Positions 43,119-54,213 of a stretch of 64,000 nucleotides of DNA are shown one piece after another. The position numbers were made by a program, and so were the translations under genes. Position 1 is the stretch's first letter. Every line of letters begins with the position of its first letter. This stretch comes from Exophiala sp. HKRS030 (Eukaryota; Ascomycota; Eurotiomycetes; Chaetothyriales; Herpotrichiellaceae), in NCBI GenBank assembly GCA_023897205.1, contig JAHWDD010000005.1:124001-188000 (forward strand). The letters run 5' to 3'. The notes under the pieces were generated by a model. It was given only the letters and a program-made list of their open reading frames with translations. It had not been told where the DNA came from and did not search any database.

Positions 43119-43896
43119 AGATCGACACACCGATTTCGTCTCGCTGTTTCACTCTCACTCAACAAAAGGGAATCGTCAGCGTGTGTGAGAGAGACTGGCA
43201 CCACTGCTGCCACAGAAAAACCACCGCGGCGAGGTACAACGGCGCAGATGTATATGAAGAGTACATGCATAGTCGTCTGTCCGGCAAGATATGCTACCGG
43301 TCTGATCCCACACCGCTTTCGATCCCTAAGCCTTTCCTATGACCTAATCGCTGCTTTATTTGATAACTCTTTTTTCTTTCGCAAAGCTTCGAGGCCCAAC
43401 TCTCCGGTTTAGCCTCGCTATCCCTCCATCAAAGGATTTGTTATTGAGGAGTATGTCCAGCTAGAATCACCAATGGTATGTGTGGTCCTTGGTATTCACA
43501 GATTTGGAATGCTGCAATAATTGTCTCTAAAGGGGAGGCAGTCTTATCTCAATTCTATCTTTCGACGTATGGGACGATTGAGCCTCTCGATTATGCTCGG
43601 AATAGACACTACTCAACTGCCAATTAGTGCCGCATAGCTAGCTTCGTCGTGTAAAATAATAAGTAGGAGGTGACAGACCCTTTTCCGTCAAAGCAATCCA
43701 GCAGGCTAGTCATGGAAACGAGAGCGTATCAAGAATGAAGGGTTTGTTTCACGCATCTAGCGTGCCTTCGCATAAATGAGTACACGATACTCCAATTCAC
43801 CATAGCGATGTTCTATTTTCAGTGTTGGCCCTAGCAGAGAATCTTGCTCCGTTCCCTGTTTTCAGATACCGGCAGGGCTGGCTCCATAGCTCGCTT
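43119..43896. other. Convergent intergenic spacer
   Basis: 3' regions of the SRPBCC and Fox2-like genes. I see no gene in it. Confidence 0.5.
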
Positions 43897-45819
43897 CTAT
43901 AACTTGGATGTCGAAGCTCGTTTCCCCTTGAATGCACTTTCCATCACGTACTTCACTCCTTCTTGACTAGTCTTTGGATGGTCGCAAAGGCCGTTGTCGA
44001 AGTCCACGATCGTCTGCCACTTGGAAGCCACCATTTCAGGTGTGATGTTGCCGTCTGTAGGGTAGCTATAACCTCGAGTGCGCTGCCACCCGACGGTTGA
44101 ACAGCTCCTAGAGTCTATCTCGAGCAGGAGCCCTGAGGAGGGCTCGGGTAGTCGGTCCGATGCAAGCAGCAGCACGAGAGAGCTGATATTTGCAGGTGAG
44201 ATGTGTTGTGAACAGTCTTCCGACATAGATAGCACTGCTTCAGGGTTGACACTGACGCTGTTGACGAGGATGTTGTTCTTGCGGCCTTCAATGGCCAAGG
44301 TCTTCGCCATCCCTAGGATGCCGTGTTTCTGTTCCCAGTCAGCAAGTTTCGTGTTGACAGTTGCACAGCTGACACCAATGGGTCGAGTGCCGCGGGTGGT
44401 CTGAACGTACTGCTGCACACTGCTCCGAAGCCCCGACGTTGCCGCCCAACACGTTCGACCCGAAAATGCAGACTATCCTTCCGTATTTCTGGCGAGTCAT
44501 GTAAGGATAAGCTGCTTTGAGCAGCTGAAAGTTCCCTCGTAGCTGATCATGCACGGTGCTTTCCCATTGGAGCTCGGTGAGTTCGCCAAATGGTCTCCGT
44601 AATGGATACTCGTCGTTATCTATCAGGATGTCAATCTTGCCGAAAGTTTGCAGGGCAGTCTTGATCAAGATGTCGCTCTTTCCGGGAGGTATTTGGCATC
44701 CAATAGCTCTACCGCCATCGTGTTGAATCTCTGCCACGATGCTTCCGGTACCAGTGCTATCATTGATGACGACACAAGCACCAAGGGACGCAAGTTGCTT
44801 GCAAATGTGCCGTCCGGTTGGCGTGGATCCAGCCGTCACTATCACAACTCTTCCATCAAACCGAAGGCCGGCAGGGTTCACAGACGGAGAGACCGAGTAC
44901 GCCGCATCGCTGGATGGCCTTGAGGGGTCGGAGCAGTTGAACCGGTTCCATCTCAACAGAAGCTCGTCCAAGCTGATGGGAGTGTTGTTACTGACCTGCA
45001 GGCATTGTGTGCGCTGCCACCGTAGTTTTCCCATGTGACCACCACCAATCTCGAAGATTGAACCGGTCTCCGAGGTTGTGGACCGGTGGACGAGAAAAGC
45101 CACAAATGGAGCGACGAGCTCCGGCCTTATGTTCATTAGTTCCTCTGGCGACATGACTGTCTCCGTCATCCTACTTGCAACAACTGGGCAGATTGCATTG
45201 CAGAAGATATTCGATCCTTTGCCCTCAACTGCCAGCGCTTTGGTGAGGCCAACAATTGCGAGCTTGGCCGATGCGTAATTGACTTGGCCAACATTACCAA
45301 ACAGACCGGAAGCAGAGGTAGTATTGATGATTCGTCCGTGGCCCTGTCTAACGAAATACGGCCATGCGGCTTTCGTGCACTTGAATGTCCCTGCGAGATG
45401 CACCTTGTAGACGAAGTCAAAATCTCGATCCGTCATATTCTTAAAACTTTTGTCGCGCAGGATGCCGGCATTATTGATGAGGATGTCGATGTGTCCGAAA
45501 GTGTCAATAGCTGTCTGTATAATTTTCTCCCCGTCTTCCACGCTGTCGTAGTTCGCGACAGCCTTTCCACCCGCTGCCTCTATTTCATCCCGAACTCGAC
45601 TGGCAACCTATTTTATTGTAAGTTTCAGATTGCTTGAAAATGTCGTGATGGTGCAACCTTGGCAGCTCTCCCTTTACCATCCACTGAGCCGCCCATATCG
45701 TTAACCACGACATTTGCTCCCCTGGCAGCGAAGAATAGTGCGTATGCTCTCCCAAGTCCCCCACCAGCACCGGTGACGACCACGGTTTGGCCATCGAATC
45801 GAAAGGTCTCTATCGCCAT
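43897..45819 (-). CDS. Peroxisomal Fox2-like tandem-SDR 3-hydroxyacyl-CoA dehydrogenase, no hydratase domain
   Basis: Three exons, 45819-45658, 45607-44411 and 44328-43897, 596 residues. Introns: 50 bp (GTTGCA...TAG) and 82 bp (GTACGT...TGCTGAC...CAG); what first looks like a frameshift near 44400 is this second intron. Domain 1 (about 1-300) is a complete [13 protein letters not shown] (16-25), NNAG, Ser152 and Y165-ASA-K169, very like the first dehydrogenase domain of Fox2/MFE-2. Domain 2 (about 310-560) keeps the fold but the glycine motif is degenerate ([10 protein letters not shown]), NNAG reads DNDE, and the Tyr of YxxxK is replaced (Q450-CAA-K454). The C-terminal MaoC-type 2-enoyl-CoA hydratase domain of Fox2 (about 900 residues) is absent. 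The chain ends SKL, a PTS1 signal. It should oxidise a 3-hydroxyacyl-CoA in peroxisomes; it is divergent from the thiolase gene. Confidence 0.88.
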
Positions 45820-46119
45820 CACTCACGACGTTTCGTTGAGACTGTAGCAGATGTCGCGAGCCGAGTTCTTTTCCAACATTCTTCTGCTATCAAGATACAG
45901 TCTGTAACCAGCGACCACTAACTTACCAGTTGTGGGGCCACGGAATGGTAGGCGTCATTGGCTCGGATACTCAACCGCGGCACTAGGGAATATTCACAGC
46001 AGAGATGGCAATTTTCAGCAGCGCGTAGAAACTTCTGCGGTTGGATGGTTTTCCAGGGGACGGTTCTCATGCGCTCGGAATAGCTTTACAAAGTTTGGGT
46101 GGTATTTCAGGCCACTCCG

Positions 46120-46134
46120 AAATTTACATTCCTT
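46120..46134. repeat. 15 bp direct repeat, copy 1
   Basis: AAATTTACATTCCTT, identical to the copy at 46450-46464, inside the Fox2-like/thiolase promoter. Confidence 0.8.
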
Positions 46135-46449
46135 TATTGGAGCGACGACCTCGCTAGACATCGTTCAGATGTAGGGAATGAGTCAGGGGTATGGACAAAC
46201 ACGCTAAGGTAACTATTGGCGTAAGATTTGTACGATATGAAGGTGACTACGTAGGACGGTGGCTTGAGCGAGAGACCACTGGTTCCAACTTTGCTCACTG
46301 TGCCCCTGGGTATGTAAGGGAGACCCCCGCCTCGGCACCAACGACACTCATTCCGAGTTTAGGACATGTCAGGCTCTCGCCCGAAGCTATCTGCCAAGCG
46401 CTAGCTTCGAACTGTACCTTGGGCACGTTATAGGACTGATTATCCCCAA

Positions 46450-46464
46450 ATTTACATTCCTTGA
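46450..46464. repeat. 15 bp direct repeat, copy 2
   Basis: AAATTTACATTCCTT, 330 bp from copy 1 in the same orientation, 53 bp upstream of the thiolase start. Confidence 0.8.
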
Positions 46465-46517
46465 ACTCGATCATCCATCTTTTGCACTAGGGTCATCGGA
46501 GCACTTCAACCTTGAAT

Positions 46518-47920
46518 ATGGCACTAAATCGTCTTAGCCAGCTTCTTCCTCACTTACAACGTAGTGAGACTGGAAGAGATTCATTGTATCCCAACCTTTC
46601 TAGCCATGCACATATTGTTTCATATTGACTGGACTTTAGAACGAAAAAAGCACCCGACGATGTCGTAATCACGCTTGCGATTCGTACGCCGCTGACGAAG
46701 GCGAGAAGGGGTGGTTTCAAGGATATGAGCCTCGAATCACTCATATACCAGCTCCTGAAACACGTCCTACAAAGGAGCAAGATTGACCCCAGACTGGTCG
46801 ATGATATTTGTTTGGCAAATGAAAGAACTTGGTCCACCTACAGAGCGAGAACAGGATGCTAACATAGAGAATGCAGGTCGGAGATGGCAAATCCGCGTAC
46901 AAGATCCGTGCAGCGTCGCTTGCTGCGGGTTTCCCTGCTACCACTACGGCGAGTTCCCTGGATCGCTTTTGCGCGAGTGGCTTAAAAGCAGTTCAGGATG
47001 TCGCCAACCAGATCATGGCCGGTGATATCGAGATCGGCCTCGTAGTGGGCGGGGAAAGCATGACCAACAGTCCTCCTCCCCCGGACCCTTTGCCTGAAGA
47101 GATCATGGCAAACAAAGACGCAGCAGATTGCGCTCAGCCCATGATTCAAACTTCAGAGAACGTCAGCACAGAATTCAACATCTCCAGACATCACCAAGAC
47201 CAGTACGCTGCGGAGTCGTTCCGAAGAGCAGAGGTCGCCCAGAAGGCCGGTTGGTTCGACGACGAGATTGTTCCGATTGACGCGACAGTCTTAGACTCGG
47301 CAGGCCACCGCACTACTATTGTAATAACACGAGACGAAGGGCCTAGGTACAACACCACAGTCGAGAGCTTGTCGAAGCTCAAGCCCGCAATGCCCCAATT
47401 CGGCACGCATACCACGGCTGGAAATGCCAGCCAAACTACAGATGGCGGTAAGTGATTGTACCTGTTGATGGAATATGTTCTCACAGTCGAAGCCGCCGCA
47501 ATTCTCCTGATGAAACGTTCAAAAGCCCTTGAGCTTGGTCAACCAGTCTTGGGTAAATATTGTGGTGCCGCCGTTGCCGGCGTATCGCCACGTATCATGG
47601 GCACCGGTCCTGTGGTTGCCATCCCAAAGTTACTGCAAAGATTCCGGCTATTGCAAGAGGATGTCGATATAATCGAGATCAATGAAGCTTTCGCATCGAT
47701 GGCCGTATACTGCCAGAGAGCACTTGGCCTGGATCATGAAAAACTGAACCCTCGTGGAGGTGCGATCGCCATCGGTCACCCACTCGGCGCTACGGGGGCA
47801 AGACAGATATGCACTATTCTGAGCGAGGCTCGGAGAGTCAGGAAGCAGATTCTCGTGACCTCGATGTGTGTTGGGTCCGGGCAAGGTATGGCTGGCTTGT
47901 TTGTAAACGAAAAGCTATAG
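46518..47920 (+). CDS. Peroxisomal 3-ketoacyl-CoA thiolase with PTS2
   Basis: Four exons by hand: 46518-46563, 46651-46820, 46877-47447 and 47487-47920, 406 residues. Exon 1 encodes MALNRLSQLLPHLQR; R5-L6-x5-H12-L13 is an exact PTS2 peroxisome signal. The core begins at PDDVVITLAIRTPLTK. Active-site features: nucleophile C104 (RFCASGLKAV), H360 (GHPLGATG) and C390 (CVGSGQG), plus NEAFAS. Intron 3 is only 39 bp (GTAAGT...CAG). Intron 2 (46821-46876) has a normal branch site and CAG acceptor, but its donor reads GA (GAAAGA) where GT is expected; protein continuity (ICLAN then VGDGKSAYK) fixes the junction. If that donor is not spliced, the protein breaks after about 72 residues. The product would cleave 3-ketoacyl-CoA, working with the divergent Fox2-like dehydrogenase. 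Confidence 0.83.
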
Positions 47921-48486
47921 GGAGGGTCGAGATAATCGGTTGTATAGAACTGTTCCGGCCCCGCAAGATAGAGTTTCTAGTCCGAGCAATACTTCTTTGG
48001 ATGATAACACTGTGTCTGATGATAGTCGCAGACGTGACACATGCATCACGAAACGTGGTTTGCTAGTGGTAGCCTCTTGTTGTGATTGAGCGCATGAAGC
48101 CAGATGTCTTGAGCAGAGAACGAGGTTTTTGCCGGTGCATGATGGGTTTATCGTTAAGCTCTATCGGTATTCCGGTCGGATACGAGAGTTCCTCAGTATT
48201 ATGGTATACGAGACAGTCTTCACTCTATTTCCAACAAGATGGTCGGATCCGGTACGATTTTCAGCAAGCCACTAGTATTCAGTAAGAGTGGCGTGACCCC
48301 ATCACAGCTGCCCGAGCATCCAATCCGGTTCTCACGAGCCGCGGGCGGCCGCATATAGGCCTTCCGAGGCTGGCATTGGCTTGCACTGTAATCTTTTTGC
48401 ATAAGATTTGCCAAACATCTACTATTACGCTCTCAGCATACTCGAACCATCGAACGTCCCAAGTCTACTCTTGTTGATTCGCAGAC
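47921..48486. other. Intergenic region, promoter of BVMO 1
   Basis: 566 bp between two genes in the same direction. It holds the thiolase 3' end and the promoter of the monooxygenase gene. A GC-rich CCGCGGGCGGCCGC stretch (48341-48354) is the only striking element. Confidence 0.45.
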
Positions 48487-50432
48487 ATGGGTGACATTTC
48501 TTCTCCACCGACTGAGCAGGCTAGTGTTGGTCTTGGATCTCTGGTGGCTCAGGCTAGCAGCGTCAACTTCTCATATGCTCACCTGAACCCTGCGGCTTCC
48601 AAGACTGGGAAATATGAAATCATGCAGCAGTATCACTCCAAGCCAGAGAAGTTACGTCTGGCATGTGTTGGCGCCGGAGCCTCTGGCTTATGTCTGGCTT
48701 ATAAAGCTCAAAGAATGCTCGAAGAAGGGTCTTACGAACTTACTTTATTTGACAAGAATCGCGACTTTGGTGGCACGTGGCTTGAGAACACCTATCCCGG
48801 CGTGGCCTGTGACGTTCCTGCTCATATTTACACCTACACATTTGAGCCCAACACCGAATGGACGAGCTTCTTTGCAGGTGGGGAGGAGATTCGGCAATAC
48901 TTCGAAAGATTCGCCAATAAATACCAACTGCACAAGTATATGAAGCTAAACACAAAAGTTATTGAGGCTAGGTTTGAGGAGGAGGATGGTATCTGGCGAC
49001 TCACGCTCGAGGATCAAGTGTCTAAGAACACCTGGAACGACTGGTGTCACGTTCTAGTTAATGGGACAGGTAATTTCCCAGTCGTTCTGCACGAAGTATT
49101 CGGTAGATTGACCATCTCCAGGAATTCTGAACAATTGGAAATGGCCTGACCTAGAGGGCCGAGAAAAATTCAAAGGGCCTGTAATGCACACAGCAAACTG
49201 GGACCACAGTGTTGACTTCAAGGATAAAGTCGTCGGTCTCATAGGGACGGGATCAAGCAGCGTTCAAGTGTTACCCAACATTCAACCAATCTGCAAGGAA
49301 GTCCAAGTGTACATACGCAGCCCGACCTGGATTAGTCCCCCGATTAGTGAGCTCTTAGGGTCAAGTCAGGAGGCCACCCCGCAAGGACCTCAGCTGTACA
49401 GCGAGGAGGAGAAGCGCAGGTTTCGAGAAGATCCGCAGTATCACCTGGAGTACCGCCAAAAGATGGAAGCAGAACTCAACGGCTTTTTTTTCGCTTTCAA
49501 GCAGAACTCCCAACAGAACAATCTGTTCCGAAAGGCAATCACAGACTCAATGCTTCGAAGATTAGGTCCAGGTCACGACCAACTAAAGAAACACCTCTTT
49601 CCAACATTCTCCCCTGGATGCCGCCGACTAAGCCCGGGTGAGGGCTATCTCGAGGCTCTCGTGCAACCTAACGTTAAGCATATCTACGATGACATCGAAC
49701 GCATTACCGAAAATGGGTTACTAACTGCTGATGGAGTCGAACACAAAATGGATATTCTAGTATGCGCGACTGGGTTCAAAGTGGCATTTAGACCCGCATT
49801 CAAGGTTGTCAATGCACAAGGTGTCAGTATACAGGAAGAATGGGGCGAGGGTGTCAATCTTTACTTTGGCATGTCAGCACCTAGGTAAGTGTCTCTGTTC
49901 TCCGCCTAAGTCCTTCGCTTATTCAACTATAGATTTCCCAACTACTTTTCGATTGTCGGTCCCGGCGCAGCCTGGGCCAATGGCGCGCTACTGCCTTCTG
50001 TGGAAACAAACATTGAGTATATTCTCAAGGTGATCAAACGCATTTCGACCGAAGGGATAAAGTATCTCTCGGCCAAGCAGGAAGTGGTGGATGACATTTT
50101 TGAGCATATGGATGAGATGCACAGAGACACGGTCTGGCAGGAAAAATGCCGCAGCTGGTGGAAAGATGGCAAGATTGAAAACCGCATCTACATCTGGCCA
50201 GGATCTGTACGTGTGTTGCGCAATGCCACAGTCCCTACTGACGAGATAACAGGCCATCCACTACTTGAAAACGATTCAGGAACCACGATTCGAAGACTAT
50301 GAGATTACCTATCGTTACCGAAATCGTTTCGCGTATCTCGGCAGCGGCGTGATCAAGGCAAATCTAACGGGCAGCGTGCAGGGGCTCGCAAGCTATATCA
50401 GGAATGGTGATACTCCTTGGACGGTCGAGTAA
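48487..50432 (+). CDS. Baeyer-Villiger monooxygenase 1 (flavoprotein, type I)
   Basis: Four exons, 48487-49069, 49122-49884, 49933-50206 and 50253-50432, 599 residues; introns of 52, 48 and 46 bp with canonical ends. FAD-binding GAGASG is at 62-67, the second loop FDKNRDFGGTWLENTYPG follows, and the Baeyer-Villiger fingerprint FxGxxxHxxxWD is exact at 211-222 (FKGPVMHTANWD), then the NADPH-binding GLIGTGSSSVQ. The C-terminal part (FPNYFSIVGP, IWPGSAIHYL, RYRNRFAYLGSG) matches fungal MoxY/StcW-type and 4-hydroxyacetophenone/cyclic ketone monooxygenases. The enzyme inserts O next to a ketone carbonyl to give an ester or lactone using NADPH and O2. There is no obvious peroxisome signal (ends TPWTVE). 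A second BVMO lies 7 kb downstream. Confidence 0.92.
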
Positions 50433-51246
50433 CTCCGTATCAAGCATGAGAAGATGTCGAGCCTGAATGCCAATACCAAAGTCTGTTGCGCAGATGAGAT
50501 TCCCAAAGATCTAGTGCTGTTACTATCCGGGCATAAACTTGTTCGTAACTTGGCCTGTGAGGTTTACTTCTCCCCAAAGGGTCCCGATGAAGCGGGAGAC
50601 ATGGAGTCTGAGGGCTTGATCACGTGTAGTTCTGTTTTGGGAACCAATAGATAAGCTCAGATAATTTGCAGCCTTTTAGAATAGGCGTTCTTCCGCCATA
50701 TAGTTCCATAGGTGGAGTACTCGTACTCGTACAATCTCGGCTACGCTTCGCAGGACAAACTGAATTAAACTAGTTCTAAACTCCCCACCTCAGATCCTGG
50801 ATCAGGGCAACACTAGGCTATTACAGGCTTGGAAGTCGATTTTCCTCGGATCCAAGATGCCGCGGAATGGATGTATCTAGATAAGCTTGTTTATCCACAC
50901 CCGCATGAACCTCCTCGATCCTGCACCGCTTCAGTGCCTCCGTAATCCGAGGCAGTGGCTTATGAAGCCAGAACCTGTACCAGGCACTTCAAGTGGGACG
51001 AGACTGGCCAACTATGTCGGCCGTTGGACCGCAGAAATTAGCTGTCAATCTGGGCGACAGCCGCGGCTAGAACCAGGGCATGGCTAAGTGGCCGGATATA
51101 CTCGGATATCGACAAGTTATTCAGCAGGCATTCCAGTGCGGCACATGGTCCAGAAGCGACCAGCGCATGTACACCTTCTCCTGATTAAGTCCAATTTGGC
51201 TCTGTGCCGGGAAAGCCCGTAGGTCAGTCTCACGCCATCAGATCCT
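50433..51246. other. Intergenic region
   Basis: 814 bp. A 66-codon frame from the ATG at 50454 follows closely behind BVMO 1, but it has no motif. I found no zinc-cluster DNA-binding exon that could belong to the downstream ORF. Confidence 0.45.
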
Positions 51247-52023
51247 ATGGCGCTACCAGGTCCGGGAAATCAAACTCACGCAGACGAGAACACAGAGCCT
51301 GCGCGGAAGCGCCAGAGGACGAAACTGCACAGGGCTCAGGCTACCACAAGATGGTGTCACCCAGTACTGGGCTGGGATACGCCAACATCAGGCCACGAAA
51401 GACCTCGAAGAGTGCGGCCTCAGACGCAGCAGCAAACACGTCCGACTCGCGGTCAGGGTTTGGAGCATGATGCGGCTGTCGTATCAGAAGGCGACCATCC
51501 CATGCATGATCCTGCAATACCCATTGTCGCGTCACGGGAAAGTCCACAGCAGGGAGATGCTGTAGGAGAGACATCCAACTCCGCAGGGATATATGAACGT
51601 ATTCGAGGCAGCCCTTTTGACTTCGCCGACGACGGGATTTGGCTTTGGGATCAGGATCGACTCTTCATCCACGATCTGCTACAAACTTCCTCCAATGATG
51701 ATTCAAGTTGGGAAGAGGTCCACGAATGTGGACATCACGAAGTTCATTTGAGACCGTATCAAATCGACCATGATCGTCACATGACTTTTCAACAAGCAAC
51801 AACCGTGGTTGATGGATCAGCTGGCTCCGTTGACATTGACATTAGCGAAGCGGGTAGTCTCAGACCAGGTCCTGTCACCACGCCTAACATACCCAACGAG
51901 ACTGTCAGCGACTGGTGGTGGGAGCCTATGAGTCGGCTCGGTTTTGTGATGCCACACTACACTGATGATGAGGACCTTGAACATCTCTTGGGTACTATGG
52001 GAAGCAATGGGTGTAAACCGTAG
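51247..52023 (+). CDS. Orphan acidic protein with basic N-terminus (possible regulator)
   Basis: An uninterrupted frame of 258 codons from the ATG at 51247. I do not recognise the family. The N-terminal third is basic and Arg/Gln-rich with a KRQRTK patch like a nuclear signal; the C-terminal two thirds are acidic with Trp clusters (DDGIWLWDQD, VSDWWWEPMSR) and end in YTDDEDLEHLLGTMG, which resembles the acidic-hydrophobic activation segments of fungal transcription factors. No zinc cluster, bZIP or other DNA-binding motif is present here or just upstream. It could be the activation half of a truncated Zn2Cys6 regulator, an adaptor, or a chance frame. Its place inside the cluster makes a regulatory role worth testing. 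Confidence 0.42.
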   Translation: MALPGPGNQTHADENTEPARKRQRTKLHRAQATTRWCHPVLGWDTPTSGHERPRRVRPQTQQQTRPTRGQGLEHDAAVVSEGDHPMHDPAIPIVASRESPQQGDAVGETSNSAGIYERIRGSPFDFADDGIWLWDQDRLFIHDLLQTSSNDDSSWEEVHECGHHEVHLRPYQIDHDRHMTFQQATTVVDGSAGSVDIDISEAGSLRPGPVTTPNIPNETVSDWWWEPMSRLGFVMPHYTDDEDLEHLLGTMGSNGCKP

Positions 52024-52266
52024 CTTGATAAGGTGGAATTCTGGACTTGGGGTCTTTTGCTGTCAACTGGGAGCAAATAATGAGTCCTACTCCGCTTGCT
52101 GATTGATGACCACTGTCTCTGAACAAGCAGACTTGATTAATGAAAGACGAATCAATCTTCTGGAACGAGATTTCTTCCCTTGTATAGTAGTATTCGATAT
52201 CTTGTCAGTGGTGTTAAATGAGCAATTGAGCCCGAAAGTAAAGATCTGTCTGAGTACAGTTATGTC

Positions 52267-54213
52267 TTACAGCTTTGGCTGCGCCAAAGCCTTCTGCATC
52301 CCAGTGCGATCATTCTGCTCCAACGCAAATACATTCCTCCCGGGGTGGCTCTGGTCTGGTTTCACGTATCCGCGGTTGCCGACATGGTTGTCGACTTTGC
52401 TTGACAGGGTATTCAATGTTGCCCTATCCGCGTGATTTGCTACAAATCGATGACCCGTCTTCTCCAGCAGTCCGATGATTATTGCAGTCTCTGGCTCACC
52501 TCCACGGCTGAACTCAACCGTGTAAGTCTAGTTTCATGGATTAGCGGTTGTGTCTTCATGAAACCAGAATCAGTCTCTACCTCAATAGTGGCCTTTCCTT
52601 CGGGCCTGGAGTCGATGGCTGGGCCACGCACATCAAGCAACTTTGGAAGGGGATTCTCCCGGGGGTACTCCTGACCCATCGCAGGAGGATTTGCCGACAG
52701 GACGAGAGCATGCTGATAGGTGACATTGCCACCGTTACCCAGTACTAGTCCTCGAGTTCCTCGCTTGCGCCGCCGCAAGACCCTGACCATCTCGGCCACC
52801 CCCTAGATTGGTCAGTCGCGGTTGTGTAAGAAAGGTTTGGGATGGCGACAACGCACATGCATTGAAAAGTTGTTACCAGCTCCGCCGAACGAAGTCATGC
52901 TCCCAATCAAAGACAGTGGCTTGGGACCGCCATGAATGGGCAGACCGAGATGAATGGCTGCAAGTTTTGGCACTATTGGGAAACATCTTTGCACTGTCAG
53001 CAGACGAGCGCCGTGGTTCCAGTCATGCTTACGAATAGATGTCGAACAGATCAATTTCTTTGGCGTTGGTCCTGGACACTTGCATCACCGCGTCAAGAGT
53101 GGCAGAGATGCATGGAGACTCGTAAAAGTTTGGTCGATCCCACACTATGTTTCCACGGATATTAGTTTTCAAGCCTCGACGGAAGCATTTGACACCTACA
53201 TAGTGACGCATCAGAGGTTCCTGCCCCTCCAAGCATGTATATCCACTTTTGTTTGGCTATTCCAAGATTCTCTGCGTATTCTGTCGAGGTGAGGACAACG
53301 GCAGCGGACAAATTCACCGAATTCAATCCATTCATCAGAAGTGGGTCTGATTCTTTCTCAGCGAAGTATTTACTCCTATTTCGAGACACTCACATGGCAA
53401 CGCAATTAATCTGTTGCGCTGTGTAACTGTTCCAATCTCTTTGCTTGTCCAGGGTTCTTTGCCGTGACTCCAGGCAGTCGCATTTCTCGCCGAGACTTTT
53501 GCAAATTCCGCGTAGAGTTGGGCAGACTCTTCGTTGTTCGCCTCCATGGTTTGATTTCGGTGCGCTGCCAATGCAATTTCGTACATTGGATAGATCTGTG
53601 TCGGCCGTCCGATTTTATGTGCCTCGCTCAGTCCTGCAACGGCACCACGTTAAAAGTCGGTCCGTCAGCATCCTCACACACATACCAGGCGGATACACCA
53701 TCGTCTTGGGAGAGATGGCGGGGGCCGTTGAATCGACCTGAGTCGACCCAGCCGGGGGTATTTGACCGATCTTCTCGCATGCTTCGCCTGTATGGGGTCA
53801 GACAAATTCGCCCAAATTGCATTGGCCTTACGTGATGCGATTGCTTCACCACCTGTCACGATTGCCACCTGGCATTCTTTGTTTGCAATGCGCCTTGCGG
53901 CTTCATCCAGTGCCAGCGTTGGCGCGTTACCTCCAGAGCGATACTCCGCCTTGTGCTTCACTGTCGCCTTGAGATCATTTGCCAGGAGCCCGGGAAGATC
54001 TGGATACGACCAAGACCAAGTTTCGACGACATCGATACTGTCGATATCTGCTCGCAACTTCTCCTCGACTGTGGAGAACAATTTTACATCCTTGATAGCT
54101 TTGTTGATTGCTTTCAGCATCATGGACCTTGGCTCGATTGCATCTTTGCACTGTTTGGACGGATTCTTGAACTCCCCAATTCCAACAATGATCGGTGTGG
54201 CTCTGTCTGACAT
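52267..54213 (-). CDS. Peroxisomal SCP-x-type thiolase (acetyl-CoA acyltransferase family)
   Basis: Eight exons: 54213-53832, 53787-53686, 53633-53394, 53346-53200, 53144-53033, 52986-52857, 52802-52581 and 52527-52267; introns of 44-55 bp, all GT-AG; 531 residues. Key blocks: IIVGIGEFKNP, ETWSWSYPDLPGLLANDL, GGNAPTLALDEAARRIA, IVTGGEAIAS, GRPTQIYPMYE, WIYMLGGAGTSD, YSCFPIVPKLAAIHLGLP, SMTSFGGAGNNFSMH and LGNGGNVTYQH, then a small C-terminal beta domain (TYTVEFSRGG...GHRFVANHAD). This is the SCP-x/Ltp-like thiolase branch known from sterol and branched side-chain beta-oxidation. The spot of the usual nucleophilic Cys reads SGGNAP. The chain ends QPKL, a PTS1 variant. The many short introns break the frame so strongly that the gene is easily missed. 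It probably cleaves an alpha-branched or unusual 3-ketoacyl-CoA. Confidence 0.85.

Larger units (their letters stand above)
45820..46517. promoter_or_regulatory. Divergent promoter, Fox2-like / thiolase
   Basis: A 698 bp spacer between two start codons facing away from each other. It holds a perfect 15 bp direct repeat (see separate entries) near each gene end. Shared control of the two beta-oxidation genes is likely. Confidence 0.55.

Noticed and set aside
44329..44410. Apparent frameshift that would break the Fox2-like gene
   Set aside because: Splice ends GTACGT and TGCTGAC...CAG remove 82 bp and restore the family sequence (CAAKHGILG), so it is an intron.
46625..46639. Use of the TTTAG acceptor at 46639 for the first thiolase intron
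   Set aside because: It puts the following exon out of frame with PDDVVITLAIRTP for both possible donors; the acceptor at 46650 keeps the frame.
53634..53831. Apparent frame loss in the SCP-x-type thiolase between ANLSDPIQ and GLSEAHK
   Set aside because: Two short introns (53788-53831 and 53634-53685) give a continuous protein that fits the family; no mutation is needed.
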